Position numbers and translations under genes: made by a program. The notes beneath the pieces were generated by a model, which worked only from the letters and a program-made list of their open reading frames with translations, was not told the origin of the DNA and did no database searches. DNA of 64,000 nucleotides from Dyadobacter diqingensis (GTDB lineage: Bacteria; Bacteroidota; Bacteroidia; Cytophagales; Spirosomataceae): contig NZ_JAMXKF010000003.1 in the NCBI RefSeq assembly GCF_024220585.1, positions 248,001 to 312,000 of the forward strand. Reading direction: 5' to 3'. How positions within the stretch are numbered: the stretch's first letter is position 1; the number at the start of each line of letters is the position of its first letter. This document shows positions 1-8,870 of this stretch, piece by piece.

Positions 1-406
1 AGATATGTCCCGGCCGACCCAGGTCTTCGGGACGTGTTTCCGAATTAACCAGTGCCTGGATAGTCTTTGCACGGTCGCTTGCGGAAATACCCGTTGTACA
101 ACCATGACCTAACAAATCAACAGACACGGTGAAGGCTGTCTCATGAAGTGCAGTGTTATTGCCCACCATCATGTCCAGTTCCAGTTCGGCGCAACGCTCT
201 TCTGTAATCGGAACGCAAATCAATCCACGGCCTTCTCTTGCCATGAAATTCACTATTTCGGGAGTAACCAGTTCGGCAGCGCAAATAAAATCGCCTTCAT
301 TTTCACGATCTTCATCATCCACCACGATGATCATTTCGCCGTTTTTGATGGCCTCAATGGCTTCTTCAATCGAATCTAATACTATGGGATTACTATTATT
401 ATTCAT
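1..406 (-). CDS. ribB: 3,4-dihydroxy-2-butanone 4-phosphate synthase, 5' part (runs off window edge)
   Basis: The first 135 codons are visible, starting at the ATG complementary to 404-406 ([20 protein letters not shown]). The DHBP synthase signature [10 protein letters not shown] lies at residues 30-39, followed by [11 protein letters not shown] and TGISASDRA, which bind the divalent metal and ribulose 5-phosphate in this family. The enzyme makes the four-carbon precursor of riboflavin in the cytosol. The gene continues beyond base 1, so it cannot be seen whether a GTP cyclohydrolase II domain follows (ribBA fusion), as is common in Bacteroidota. Family call sure; single or fused state unknown. 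Confidence 0.93.
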   Translation of the reverse strand, partial: MNNNSNPIVLDSIEEAIEAIKNGEMIIVVDDEDRENEGDFICAAELVTPEIVNFMAREGRGLICVPITEERCAELELDMMVGNNTALHETAFTVSVDLLGHGCTTGISASDRAKTIQALVNSETRPEDLGRPGHI

Positions 407-589
407 TATTCGGGTAGACAAAAAATAGTTTTACTGGAAAACACGTTTTAGAATATAAAGGTACGGTCTTAATGTTGAAATGTTTTAATTTTGAACCTTC
501 TTTAAGTGAACAATCGAATTTTCAGATGGGTTTCAAAGTAGGTCATTTCAAGGTTTATATGTGTCCTAATTTACTTTAGATCATACTTC

Positions 590-2524
590 ATGAGGGTAAA
601 ACTACTTTTGTTACTTTTTGGGCTTTATTTATTTCAGTGTTTTTCCGCGCTGGGCCAGGCTCCTGTTGTTAAAGGAGGTTACTGCGATACAGGAGGCGGA
701 GCTTTTGATATACTACCAACTTATCAGGGGTGTGGCAGCTTAACTGTGGACTTACAAAATAAAGTTGCAGGAGCGCAGAGTGTTGGATACATCATGGATT
801 ATGATATATCCACGAGTCCGGACAAAGCACCAACCGTTAATACTCATACATACACCAAGCTTGGTACCTATACGATCTTACAATTGGGGAGCGCAAACGG
901 CACAGGTTTTTCATTATGCAAACAGGTAAAAGTCCTTGAAAACCGGAAAGTCAATGCCACACTCAAGATTTCCTGCGGGACCTATGCCCTGGTTACCATC
1001 GCTGATGACGAAATAACACAAGCTTACGATTACATTGAAATAAACTGGGGCCCGGCCTGGGGAACCAAGGTGTGGAAAAAGGGAGAAGCGCTGACGGTTA
1101 ATCAGGCGTATTTTGATGCCATACCCAATATTACTGTTCAGGGAAAATATACGGCGTCGTGTTCAGGCGACATCAATATTTTAACGCCGGAGAATGCCGA
1201 TAACTCGGTGGAAGCAATCCAGATCAAGCGTGTGGAAATGCAGCAGGATGGGAGGATCGCATTGCTTTATGAGGGTTTGGATGGTGTATCGACGGAAATT
1301 TTTTACGGGGACAATGGTGTTTTTAAAACGACTGACATTATCAGAAGTCAAAAACAGCCCGGAAACTTAACGATTGACAAAAATCTGAATCCGGAAAATC
1401 AATATACGGTCAAGCTGGTGTCAGAGAACTGCGGAGGAAAAAAAGACAGCCGGGAGGTGGGGACAATGGTGCTTAAAGCCACTGCACTGGAAGGTGAGAT
1501 TGAACTGGAATGGAACCAATATGCCAATAAATCGGAATTTGCAGCTTATAACCTTTTACGCGATGATGTCGTGATCAAGAGCTTTCAGTCCGTCGATGAG
1601 GTCAAATGGACCGACAAAGACCTGGACTGTAACAAAGAGTATGTCTATCAGATTGTGGCATTGACAAGTCTGGCACGTTCATTTTCTGCTGCCAAAACAG
1701 TAAAAACAACGACATCTGCACCGGAAAAAATAACGAAGGCCAGTGTGACGGTTGAGGCCGGCAACATGGTCGCTGCTGATGTTGTGCTGGAAGGAAAGGG
1801 GTTAACAGGTACTTATAACCTTATTGTGGAGCGGGCAGAACAGGGAAGTGCTGATTTTAAACAGGTTTCGGGTGTGCAAAATCAGGTCATTCATTTTGAA
1901 GATAAGGGTGTAAATACGAGCGGTACTTCCTATTGTTACCGGTTTAGTTACGAAAATTCATGCCCGTTACGGTCTGAGTTCAGCGATCCGGTATGTACCA
2001 TTTTATTGCGGCAGACGCCGACTAGCCTCACCTGGAATGATGCTAACCCTTTCACAGAAGGGCTGGATTCGTATGATGTCATTCAAACCGATGCCAACGC
2101 CGGAACCGCCGGATTGCCCGTAGGGCTGGACACCTCCTATGATCTGGATCTTAACAACCTGGTCAACGCCGACTATTCGTTTCAGATTCGTGCGCACGCC
2201 AAAAGCGGGAATTTGCTGAGCTTTTCCAACCTGGTCCGTTATGATCGTAAACCGGTAATTCTCATCCCTGATGCGTTCACACCCAATGGCGATACGCATA
2301 ATGATTTGCTGGAAGTGAAAGGAGTTTTTGTCAGCTCATTTAAAATATCGGTTTTCAACCGGTGGGGACAAGTTGTTTTTCAATCGGATGATATGACTGA
2401 TGCCTGGGATGGAAAGATTAAAGGAGTAGACGCTCCTGCGGGTTATTATACCTATAAAACTGAAATCATAGATGTTTACGATCAGCCGTTTGCCAAAAGC
2501 GGAACAGTCCTTTTGATAAGGTAA
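590..2524 (+). CDS. Secreted protein with T9SS type B C-terminal sorting domain (paralogue 1)
   Basis: 644 residues. The N-terminus (MRVKLLLLLFGLYLFQCFSA) is a signal peptide probably cleaved near residue 23. The mature start CDTGGGAFDI is followed by a PKD-like region and then FN3-like beta-sandwich repeats (roughly residues 225-550). The last 90 residues are a gliding-motility-associated CHU_C domain: AFTPNGDTHNDLLEVKG, then FNRWGQVVF, then AWDGKIKG and a terminal beta strand. In T9SS bacteria this domain directs outer-membrane passage and surface attachment or release. No catalytic motif was recognised, so an adhesive or structural role is only inferred. The next gene is a full-length paralogue. 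Confidence 0.88.
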   Translation: MRVKLLLLLFGLYLFQCFSALGQAPVVKGGYCDTGGGAFDILPTYQGCGSLTVDLQNKVAGAQSVGYIMDYDISTSPDKAPTVNTHTYTKLGTYTILQLGSANGTGFSLCKQVKVLENRKVNATLKISCGTYALVTIADDEITQAYDYIEINWGPAWGTKVWKKGEALTVNQAYFDAIPNITVQGKYTASCSGDINILTPENADNSVEAIQIKRVEMQQDGRIALLYEGLDGVSTEIFYGDNGVFKTTDIIRSQKQPGNLTIDKNLNPENQYTVKLVSENCGGKKDSREVGTMVLKATALEGEIELEWNQYANKSEFAAYNLLRDDVVIKSFQSVDEVKWTDKDLDCNKEYVYQIVALTSLARSFSAAKTVKTTTSAPEKITKASVTVEAGNMVAADVVLEGKGLTGTYNLIVERAEQGSADFKQVSGVQNQVIHFEDKGVNTSGTSYCYRFSYENSCPLRSEFSDPVCTILLRQTPTSLTWNDANPFTEGLDSYDVIQTDANAGTAGLPVGLDTSYDLDLNNLVNADYSFQIRAHAKSGNLLSFSNLVRYDRKPVILIPDAFTPNGDTHNDLLEVKGVFVSSFKISVFNRWGQVVFQSDDMTDAWDGKIKGVDAPAGYYTYKTEIIDVYDQPFAKSGTVLLIR

Positions 2525-2686
2525 CCAGCCGTTTACTGGATTTTAATATATTTGCACTTGAAAGTGAGCCTGTTAATTCTGAAAAATTTTAACTTTGACT
2601 CGTTTTTGAAGAAAACCAAATGTAAACCCCCCATTGTGATAAGTGCCTGTTAGAGGGTTGTTTATTGCAAATTGCTATGCACACTT

Positions 2687-4618
2687 ATGAAAAAACTGAT
2701 ACTGTTTATTTTGCTACTAATACAAATCAAGTGTTACATTAATCCTGTTTTTGGACAGGGTTTGTGTGATAAAGGTGGAGGAGGTTTCGAACTTAATCCT
2801 GCGGCCGGGTGTGCACCTCTGACGGTTCAGATTATTAATAAAATCGGAGGGACTTCGTTGTACTACGCCTACGATTATGACGGGAAGTCCGAGAACCCCA
2901 TTACAATTAAGGACCCGAAAGATTTTTTTTATTCCGTTGCAGGCGATTTTCGTGTTCTACAAAATGCCAATGTAAATGGTAGGGAGGTGACTCATTGTGA
3001 ACAGGTAAAAGTATATGAGACTATCAGAATTAATGCAGGAGTAACTTCTTGCGGTGGTGGGAGTGTGAAACTTACACTGGAAGATAGCAGAATTATACAA
3101 GCGTATAATCATGTTGAAATAAATTGGGGAGATAACGAAAAAGATATCTGGAGCAAGGGTAATTCAATGACGCTGGATCACAATTACAAGAACATCACAG
3201 GAACTCCACCAGTCATACGAATAAAAGGTATTCATGCCACTGGTTCTGCATGTGCGGAAGGTTTGGAGCAAAGAGTGACAGTTGTTTTTCAACAGCCTCT
3301 TCTTAAAAATATTCAAATTAAAAGTGTTGAGATGAAAGGCAACGGGAATCTTGAAGTTTCCTATGAAGGACTTACTTCCATTGCAACGGACATTATGTCA
3401 AGTAATGATGGCGGAACCAATTATGTTCTTGGCGGAACAAGAACTTCGGGCGGGACTCAATTTTACAGGATCGCTAATCTTAACACCACTCAGGTATACA
3501 AGGTGAAACTTGCTTCGAAAGATTTGTGCGGAGGTAAGCAAGATAGTGAAATTGTTTCCAGCATGGTGTTAAAAGGCAGCTCGGCAGATGAAAAAAATGC
3601 GATTTCCTGGAATGAATATCCCGACGCAATTGATTTTCAGGAATATCGCTTGATGAAAGATGGTGTTGTTTTAAAATCGTTTACGGATATAAAAACGACT
3701 TCTTTTGAAGACGATGATGTTCAGTGCGGTGATAATTACGAGTATTCGATTGTTGCGGTGACAAAAACGATTACTTCGACATCAGCGCCGGTAAGTATCA
3801 GCACTAGCCTGTCGTCTCCCAAAACCATAACGGAAGCCTATGTCACGGTAAATGCAAATGATTTGATCCAGTTAACCGCAAACTTGCCAGGTGCAGGCTC
3901 GAAAACCAATTACTCTATTGTAATTGAAAGAGGGGTTGATGAAAAAGCTAATTACAAAAAGGTTAACACGCTGTATGGAGAGACGGTTTTTGAAGATTTT
4001 AATGTAAAAGCAGACAATCATTCCTACTGTTACCGGTTAATTTATGAAAATGCATGTGGGCAGAAATCACCTCCGTCTGAACCTGTGTGCTCTATTTTAT
4101 TTAAGAATGAAGCTCCGTTGTTAATCTGGACTATAGAGAAGCCTTTCACAGACGAGATTGCCTCTTACACAATGATTCAGAAAGGTTCAGGCGGATCCAT
4201 CATGGAAATGGATCTGAAACTTAAAACGCAGTATCATCCCGATCTGGGTAAACAAAGCGACAAAGATTATACTTTTCAGGTTCGTGCGGATTCAGAAAGC
4301 GGAAGTTTTCAGAGTTTTTCTAATATCATCAATTACAAAAGAGACGCGGAAGTTTTTGCGCCTGGTGCATTTTCACCCAATGACGATGGGTACAATGATA
4401 CCTTTGAAGTAAAAGCGGAGATGTACAAGACATTTAAAATGTCGGTGATTAACCGTTGGGGAGAAGTCGTTTTTCATTCGAATGACATTTTAAAGGGGTG
4501 GGACGGAAAGATCAAAGGAAAGGAAGCTCCGGTGGGTGCTTATATCTGGCACGTTGAAATTGTTGATAATTTAGACCAAACCGTGAAAAAAAACGGTAGT
4601 TTTGTGCTTCTAAAATAA
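2687..4618 (+). CDS. Secreted protein with T9SS type B C-terminal sorting domain (paralogue 2)
   Basis: 643 residues from the ATG at 2687; an in-frame TTG 15 bases upstream is a poorer start because the signal peptide MKKLILFILLLIQIK begins at this ATG. It has the same architecture as its upstream neighbour: mature start CDKGGGGFEL, PKD-like part, FN3-like part, and CHU_C domain with AFSPNDDGYNDTFEVKA, INRWGEVVF and GWDGKIKGKEAP. The two proteins align along their whole length but are clearly diverged, indicating an older tandem duplication. Predicted T9SS cargo at the cell surface; ligand unknown. Confidence 0.88.
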   Translation: MKKLILFILLLIQIKCYINPVFGQGLCDKGGGGFELNPAAGCAPLTVQIINKIGGTSLYYAYDYDGKSENPITIKDPKDFFYSVAGDFRVLQNANVNGREVTHCEQVKVYETIRINAGVTSCGGGSVKLTLEDSRIIQAYNHVEINWGDNEKDIWSKGNSMTLDHNYKNITGTPPVIRIKGIHATGSACAEGLEQRVTVVFQQPLLKNIQIKSVEMKGNGNLEVSYEGLTSIATDIMSSNDGGTNYVLGGTRTSGGTQFYRIANLNTTQVYKVKLASKDLCGGKQDSEIVSSMVLKGSSADEKNAISWNEYPDAIDFQEYRLMKDGVVLKSFTDIKTTSFEDDDVQCGDNYEYSIVAVTKTITSTSAPVSISTSLSSPKTITEAYVTVNANDLIQLTANLPGAGSKTNYSIVIERGVDEKANYKKVNTLYGETVFEDFNVKADNHSYCYRLIYENACGQKSPPSEPVCSILFKNEAPLLIWTIEKPFTDEIASYTMIQKGSGGSIMEMDLKLKTQYHPDLGKQSDKDYTFQVRADSESGSFQSFSNIINYKRDAEVFAPGAFSPNDDGYNDTFEVKAEMYKTFKMSVINRWGEVVFHSNDILKGWDGKIKGKEAPVGAYIWHVEIVDNLDQTVKKNGSFVLLK

Positions 4619-4657
4619 TTCAGGTTAAGTTTTAATTCACTTCATAATTTTTTGGTT

Positions 4658-5005
4658 ATGTTTGGAAATATGGCAGACATGATGGGTCTCATGGGTAAAA
4701 TGAAAGACCTTCAGTCGCGCATGAAAGAGGCGCAGGAGCAGTTATCAGGTATTGTTGAGTCAGCAGAGTCGGGTGGGGGTATGGTGCGTGCAACGGTCAA
4801 CGGACAGAAAATATTAATCGGACTGGATATTGATAAAGACCTGGTTAACCCGGACGACAAAGAAATGCTTCAGGATTTGATCGTGGCAGCTGTCAACAAA
4901 GCGCTTGAAAATATTGAACCAAAAATAAAAGCACATTTGCAAAAAGCAACCGACGGGGTTCTTCCCAATATTCCCGGTTTGGATTTAGGGGGATTCATGA
5001 AATAA
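4658..5005 (+). CDS. YbaB/EbfC family nucleoid-associated protein
   Basis: 115 residues starting at the ATG at 4658 (MFGNMADMMGLMGKMKDLQ); a TTG two codons earlier is unlikely. The Met/Lys-rich N-terminal helix, the central VRATVNGQKILIGLDID strand segment and the helix with VAAVNKALENIEPKIKAHL are diagnostic for the small dimeric DNA-binding YbaB family. Such proteins bind DNA as dimers and are often encoded beside dnaX-recR in other bacteria; here the gene sits between T9SS cargo genes and a glycosyltransferase, so context adds nothing. Normal family length. Confidence 0.93.
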   Translation: MFGNMADMMGLMGKMKDLQSRMKEAQEQLSGIVESAESGGGMVRATVNGQKILIGLDIDKDLVNPDDKEMLQDLIVAAVNKALENIEPKIKAHLQKATDGVLPNIPGLDLGGFMK

Positions 5006-5020
5006 TTCCCTTTTAATAGA

Positions 5021-6055
5021 ATGACTCCAACTGTTGCAATTGTTATCCTGAATTATAATGGCAGGCACTATCTTGAAAAATTTCTCCCTACTGTTCTTAA
5101 ATATTCGGTAGGTTATGAAATCTGGGTAGCCGACAACGGGTCAACAGATCAATCATTGCAATGGTTGGAAAGTCAGCACCCCTCCGTTAAAACCCTCGTT
5201 ATCGCTGAAAACAAGGGATATGCCGGCGGCTATAACAAGGCGCTGAGCCAGATCGATGCCGAATATTATGTTTTGCTGAATTCAGATATCGAAGTGACTC
5301 CGGACTGGATAGAGCCCGTAATCACTTTTATGGAGTCGGATGTTAACATCGCCGCATGCCAGCCTAAAATCCGTGCTTACGATCTCCCGACCCATTTCGA
5401 ATATGCCGGAGCAGCTGGGGGTTACATGGACTACCTTGGTTATCCGTTTTGTCGTGGGCGGATATTTGATACACGCGAGGAAGATCTTGGCCAGTTTGAT
5501 GACGTAAAAGACGTTTTCTGGGCTACCGGCGCATGTTTATTTGTGAGATCTGAGGCTTTTCACAAAGCAGACGGTTTTGATGAGCGCTTTTTTGCCCATA
5601 TGGAGGAGATCGATCTTTGCTGGCGTTTGTTAAATCTGGGTTACCGGATTACTTTTTGTTCTCACGCAACTGTTTATCATGTTGGTGGAGGTACGCTGCA
5701 TAAGTCCAATCCGCGTAAGACTTTCCTGAATTACCGGAACAATTTGATCATGCTTTTCAAAAATCTGCCGAAAGGCCGGCGTAAGAAAACATTGTTTTTC
5801 AGATTAATTCTTGACGGCATTTCCAGTGTTCGGTTTATAGCAACGGGTGCGTGGCCGGACGTTTTTGCCATTATCCAGGCACATTTTGCATTTTACGCTT
5901 TGATTCCCACATTGTTAAAGGAAGAGCCGGAAAGGACACATTACCGTGCACCTTTGTATTACCGGAGTATAGTCTGGGAATATTTTGTGTTGAGAAAACA
6001 CCGCTTTGCCCAGTTGACCGGCATTACGTTTCCACCTACAACTCCCAAATCGTAG
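5021..6055 (+). CDS. Glycosyltransferase family 2
   Basis: 344 residues with a GT-A fold. VAIVILNYNG opens the nucleotide-sugar site, WVADNGSTDQS follows, NSDIEVTP holds the metal-binding acidic motif, and EEIDLCWRLLNLGYRI is the acceptor-side motif typical of rhamnosyltransferase-like GT2 enzymes. The C-terminal ~90 residues are hydrophobic/amphipathic and may attach to the membrane. It starts 15 bases after ybaB and may share its transcript. Its 3' end overlaps the convergent PspC gene by 20 bases. Donor sugar and glycan product cannot be read from sequence. Confidence 0.9.
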   Translation: MTPTVAIVILNYNGRHYLEKFLPTVLKYSVGYEIWVADNGSTDQSLQWLESQHPSVKTLVIAENKGYAGGYNKALSQIDAEYYVLLNSDIEVTPDWIEPVITFMESDVNIAACQPKIRAYDLPTHFEYAGAAGGYMDYLGYPFCRGRIFDTREEDLGQFDDVKDVFWATGACLFVRSEAFHKADGFDERFFAHMEEIDLCWRLLNLGYRITFCSHATVYHVGGGTLHKSNPRKTFLNYRNNLIMLFKNLPKGRRKKTLFFRLILDGISSVRFIATGAWPDVFAIIQAHFAFYALIPTLLKEEPERTHYRAPLYYRSIVWEYFVLRKHRFAQLTGITFPPTTPKS

Positions 6056-6257
6056 GGCTGTTATGTCTTCGCCAGTTCTGGCGCATTTCCATCCAAAATG
6101 CAAGAACGAGGTATAAGATGATCGGGGACCCGAATGTCATAAAAGTTGCATAAATAAAGTATCGGCGGATGCTGCTAGCCGGGAAATTAAGCTTTTCACC
6201 CATCCGTGCACAAACACCAAATATCTGATTCTCTACGAAATATCGAAACCGATTCAT
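6036..6257 (-). CDS. Small PspC-domain membrane protein
   Basis: 73 residues if started at the ATG complementary to 6255-6257 (MNRFRYFVENQIFGVCARMG); upstream in-frame ATGs would add an unrelated extension. The pattern FGVCARMGEKLNFPASSIRRYFIY followed by a hydrophobic helix (TFGSPIILYLVLAFW) is the PspC fold, a short amphipathic part plus one transmembrane helix, here as a stand-alone protein. PspC proteins belong to envelope-stress responses in other phyla; in this lineage the role is not known. The 3' end overlaps the glycosyltransferase by 20 bases, convergent. Confidence 0.75.
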   Translation of the reverse strand: MNRFRYFVENQIFGVCARMGEKLNFPASSIRRYFIYATFMTFGSPIILYLVLAFWMEMRQNWRRHNSPTIWEL

Positions 6258-6610
6258 ACCTGATTCTGGAATAATTAGCTCATAACTAGCAATTTTCATT
6301 GCAATATACAAAAGAGAAATTGATTTTTCGAAGATCAATAATTTAACGGAAATTGACCGTTAACTTGGAAATTTTCAAATTCTTGATGCAAATAAATTGT
6401 TTTCCGAACAATTTTTGTTTCTTTGTGATTGAAGAAATTGTTAGCGCTGCATTATTATTGGGATGCCCCGATAAAAATAGCCAAAATTTATTCTGTCAAT
6501 CTGTTGAGCCTCCCTCAATTCTTTGGTAGAAGACAATCATGGTTTAGTAATGAAACGTTAATAACTCTTTATGTATTTTCAACTTATTTCATTTTTTTAT
6601 TTCCACTATT
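6258..6610 (+). promoter_or_regulatory. Intergenic region and probable long leader of the cold-shock gene
   Basis: 353 bases without a convincing gene. An ATTG (6396-6399), 18-base spacer and TTTCTTTG (6418-6425) partly match the Bacteroidota promoter pattern TTTG-N19-TAnnTTTG; if used, transcription would begin near 6432 and leave a leader of about 180 nt. Long structured leaders that act as thermosensors are known for cspA in Enterobacteria; their presence here is inference. A 66-codon open frame inside the leader (from 6429) has a poor composition and is not called a gene. Confidence 0.35.
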
Positions 6611-6805
6611 ATGCCAACAGGTACTGTAAAATTTTTCAATGAAGCTAAGGGATACGGCTTCATCGTTGAAGACGACACAAACAGAGACATCTTTGTTCAC
6701 GTGACAGGATTGGGAGGACTTACTATCCGTGAAAACGACCAGGTTGAATACGAGGTTGTTGAAGGGAAAAAAGGACTAAATGCTGTGCAAGTTAAAAAAT
6801 TATAA
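6611..6805 (+). CDS. CspA-family cold-shock protein
   Basis: 64 residues: MPTGTVKFFNEAKGYGFIVE then DIFVHVTGL. RNP1 (KGYGFI) and RNP2 (DIFVHV) are intact, giving a single OB-fold nucleic-acid chaperone that binds single-stranded RNA/DNA in the cytosol. Slightly shorter than the usual 66-70 residues but complete. It is monocistronic, with a long upstream leader and a strong hairpin terminator 25 bases after the stop codon. Confidence 0.95.
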   Translation: MPTGTVKFFNEAKGYGFIVEDDTNRDIFVHVTGLGGLTIRENDQVEYEVVEGKKGLNAVQVKKL

Positions 6806-6830
6806 TTTTTTTAATTTCTTGTCCGAACAA

Positions 6831-6870
6831 AAAAATACCGCAGTTTAAGGTTGCGGTATTTTTGTTTTTA
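6831..6870. terminator. Bidirectional hairpin terminator between csp and lysS
   Basis: A perfect 12-bp inverted repeat, AAAAATACCGCA (6831-6842) and TGCGGTATTTTT (6852-6863), with a 9-base loop. A-tract on the left and T-tract on the right mean it can end transcription of both the cold-shock gene and the convergent lysS. Confidence 0.85.
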
Positions 6871-6882
6871 TGGCGTTTGCGT

Positions 6883-8598
6883 TTACTCAACCCAGGTTTT
6901 GATATCATCAAGGGCTGGCATTTTCTCGTCAATCTTTAATTTCTTGCGCATTCCGCCCAGATCATTAAAAATCTTATTTGGGCTTGCCGCTTTCAATTGC
7001 TCGATCGTAAGGATGTTCATTTTCTGCAACGCAGGAATCCACACAGCAGGAACATTCGCAGCAATATAATCCGCTTCTTTCGCGATTTCAGCCTTCTTCT
7101 CAGGACGCATCTGCGGGAAGAAAATCACTTCCTGGATACTCGAATTATTGGTAAGCATCATCGTAAGTCGGTCAATACCAATACCGATACCGGACGTAGG
7201 TGGCATACCATATTCAAGCGAACGAAGAAAGTCGTCGTCCATTTCCATGGCTTCGTCATCACCGCGTTCTTTCAGTTTTAGCTGATCTTCAAAACGCTCG
7301 CGTTGTTCAATCGGATCATTTAACTCGGAATAAGCGTTAGCGATTTCTTTACCATTCACGAACAGTTCGAAACGCTCCACCATACCTGGTTTCTCCCGGT
7401 GTTTTTTAGTTAACGGAGACATTTCAACAGGATGGTCCGTGATGAAAGTTGGCTGAATGATATGTTCTTCCACTTTCTCACCAAAAATTTCGTCAATCAG
7501 TTTTCCTTTACCCATGCTGTCGTTCACTTCCATGCCCCAGGCACGGCACTGCTCGCGGATTGCTGCTTCATCAAGCGCTTCCACATTCAGTCCAGTGTAT
7601 TGGTGGATCGCATCAGTAATGCTCAGTCTTGGATAAGGGCCTGCAAAATCCAGTTCAACATCACCAAATTTGGCTTTTGTTGTTCCGTTCACCGCCAGTG
7701 CAACCTGTTCCAAAACTTCCTCGGTCATATTCATCATCCACAAGTAGTCTTTGTAGGCAACGTATAACTCAACGGTTGTAAATTCCGGGTTATGGGTACG
7801 ATCCATTCCTTCGTTGCGGAATAGTTTACCAAATTCATAAACTCCTTCAAATCCACCAACAATCAGTCTTTTCAGGTGAAGTTCGGTTGCGATGCGCAGG
7901 AACAAATCAGTGTCCAAAGCATTGTGATGCGTTTCGAAAGGTCTCGCCGCAGCACCGCCGTGAATGGTTTGCAAAACCGGAGTTTCCACTTCAAGCCAGT
8001 TTTTCGAATCAAAGTACGAACGCATGGTCGTAATGATACGCGCACGTTTCTGGAAAATCTGGCGTACTTCCGGGTTTACGATAAGGTCAACATAACGCTG
8101 GCGATAACGCAATTCCGGGTCAGTAAAACCATCGTGGATATTGCCGTCTTCATCCCGTTTTACAACAGGCAGCGGACGAAGCGATTTATTTAATATCTTG
8201 AATTCCTGAACGTGGACAGATATTTCACCCGTCTGCGTCGTGAATACAAATCCGGTAACACCGATGATATCACCGATATCCAGTAATTTTTTGAAAACGG
8301 TATTGTACAGCGATTTATCTTCTCCCGGACAAAGATCGTCGCGGCGGAAATACAATTGAATTCGATCCGTACTATCCTGCAACTCGGCAAAAGCGGCGCT
8401 TCCCATGATGCGGAAACCCATTAACCGGCCTGCAATCGTGACGTGTTTATAATCTATCTTATTGTTTTCGTAATTCTTTATAATATCAGCAGCAGTGACA
8501 TTTACTACAAATTCTTCGGCAGGATAGGGTTCAATCCCCATCTTGATAAGTTCTTCGCGCTTTTGGCGGCGCAATATTTCCTGTTCGCTCAGTAGCAT
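6883..8598 (-). CDS. lysS: Lysyl-tRNA synthetase (class II) with C-terminal extension
   Basis: 571 residues. The N-terminal OB-fold anticodon-binding domain spans about residues 60-150. Class II motif 2 appears as [15 protein letters not shown] and motif 3 as [14 protein letters not shown]; the expected catalytic part ends at FFPQMRPE (about residue 500). A further 71 residues follow, including [18 protein letters not shown] and [14 protein letters not shown], with the look of a helix-hairpin-helix module; most bacterial LysS lack it. A TAATTTTG -7-like element lies at 8651-8658 on the coding strand. It charges tRNA-Lys in the cytosol. Confidence 0.97.
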   Translation of the reverse strand: MLLSEQEILRRQKREELIKMGIEPYPAEEFVVNVTAADIIKNYENNKIDYKHVTIAGRLMGFRIMGSAAFAELQDSTDRIQLYFRRDDLCPGEDKSLYNTVFKKLLDIGDIIGVTGFVFTTQTGEISVHVQEFKILNKSLRPLPVVKRDEDGNIHDGFTDPELRYRQRYVDLIVNPEVRQIFQKRARIITTMRSYFDSKNWLEVETPVLQTIHGGAAARPFETHHNALDTDLFLRIATELHLKRLIVGGFEGVYEFGKLFRNEGMDRTHNPEFTTVELYVAYKDYLWMMNMTEEVLEQVALAVNGTTKAKFGDVELDFAGPYPRLSITDAIHQYTGLNVEALDEAAIREQCRAWGMEVNDSMGKGKLIDEIFGEKVEEHIIQPTFITDHPVEMSPLTKKHREKPGMVERFELFVNGKEIANAYSELNDPIEQRERFEDQLKLKERGDDEAMEMDDDFLRSLEYGMPPTSGIGIGIDRLTMMLTNNSSIQEVIFFPQMRPEKKAEIAKEADYIAANVPAVWIPALQKMNILTIEQLKAASPNKIFNDLGGMRKKLKIDEKMPALDDIKTWVE

Positions 8599-8870
8599 TT
8601 TATAACAATATTTATGAAAACGATAACTCTTTGAGTTGCAAAAGAGTGCGCAAAATTAGCATTTTTTGCTGTTATTCCCGATGTTGACGGAAGTAAGATC
8701 GCAGCGGAGGCCAAAAAACAGGACATTTCCTGGCATATTAATTGCTATTCAACAGATACGATCAAACCAATTGATCCAAAATCGTGTCTGTTAAGTATGT
8801 ATTGGTTACCACTGGCATGGTAATTTCAGTGTAAAAATATTACTTTTATCGTAACCCGTCCGTATTTTTC

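Noticed and set aside
6429..6629. 66-codon frame upstream of the cold-shock gene
   Set aside because: Overlaps the cold-shock start, has no family resemblance and lies in the probable leader.
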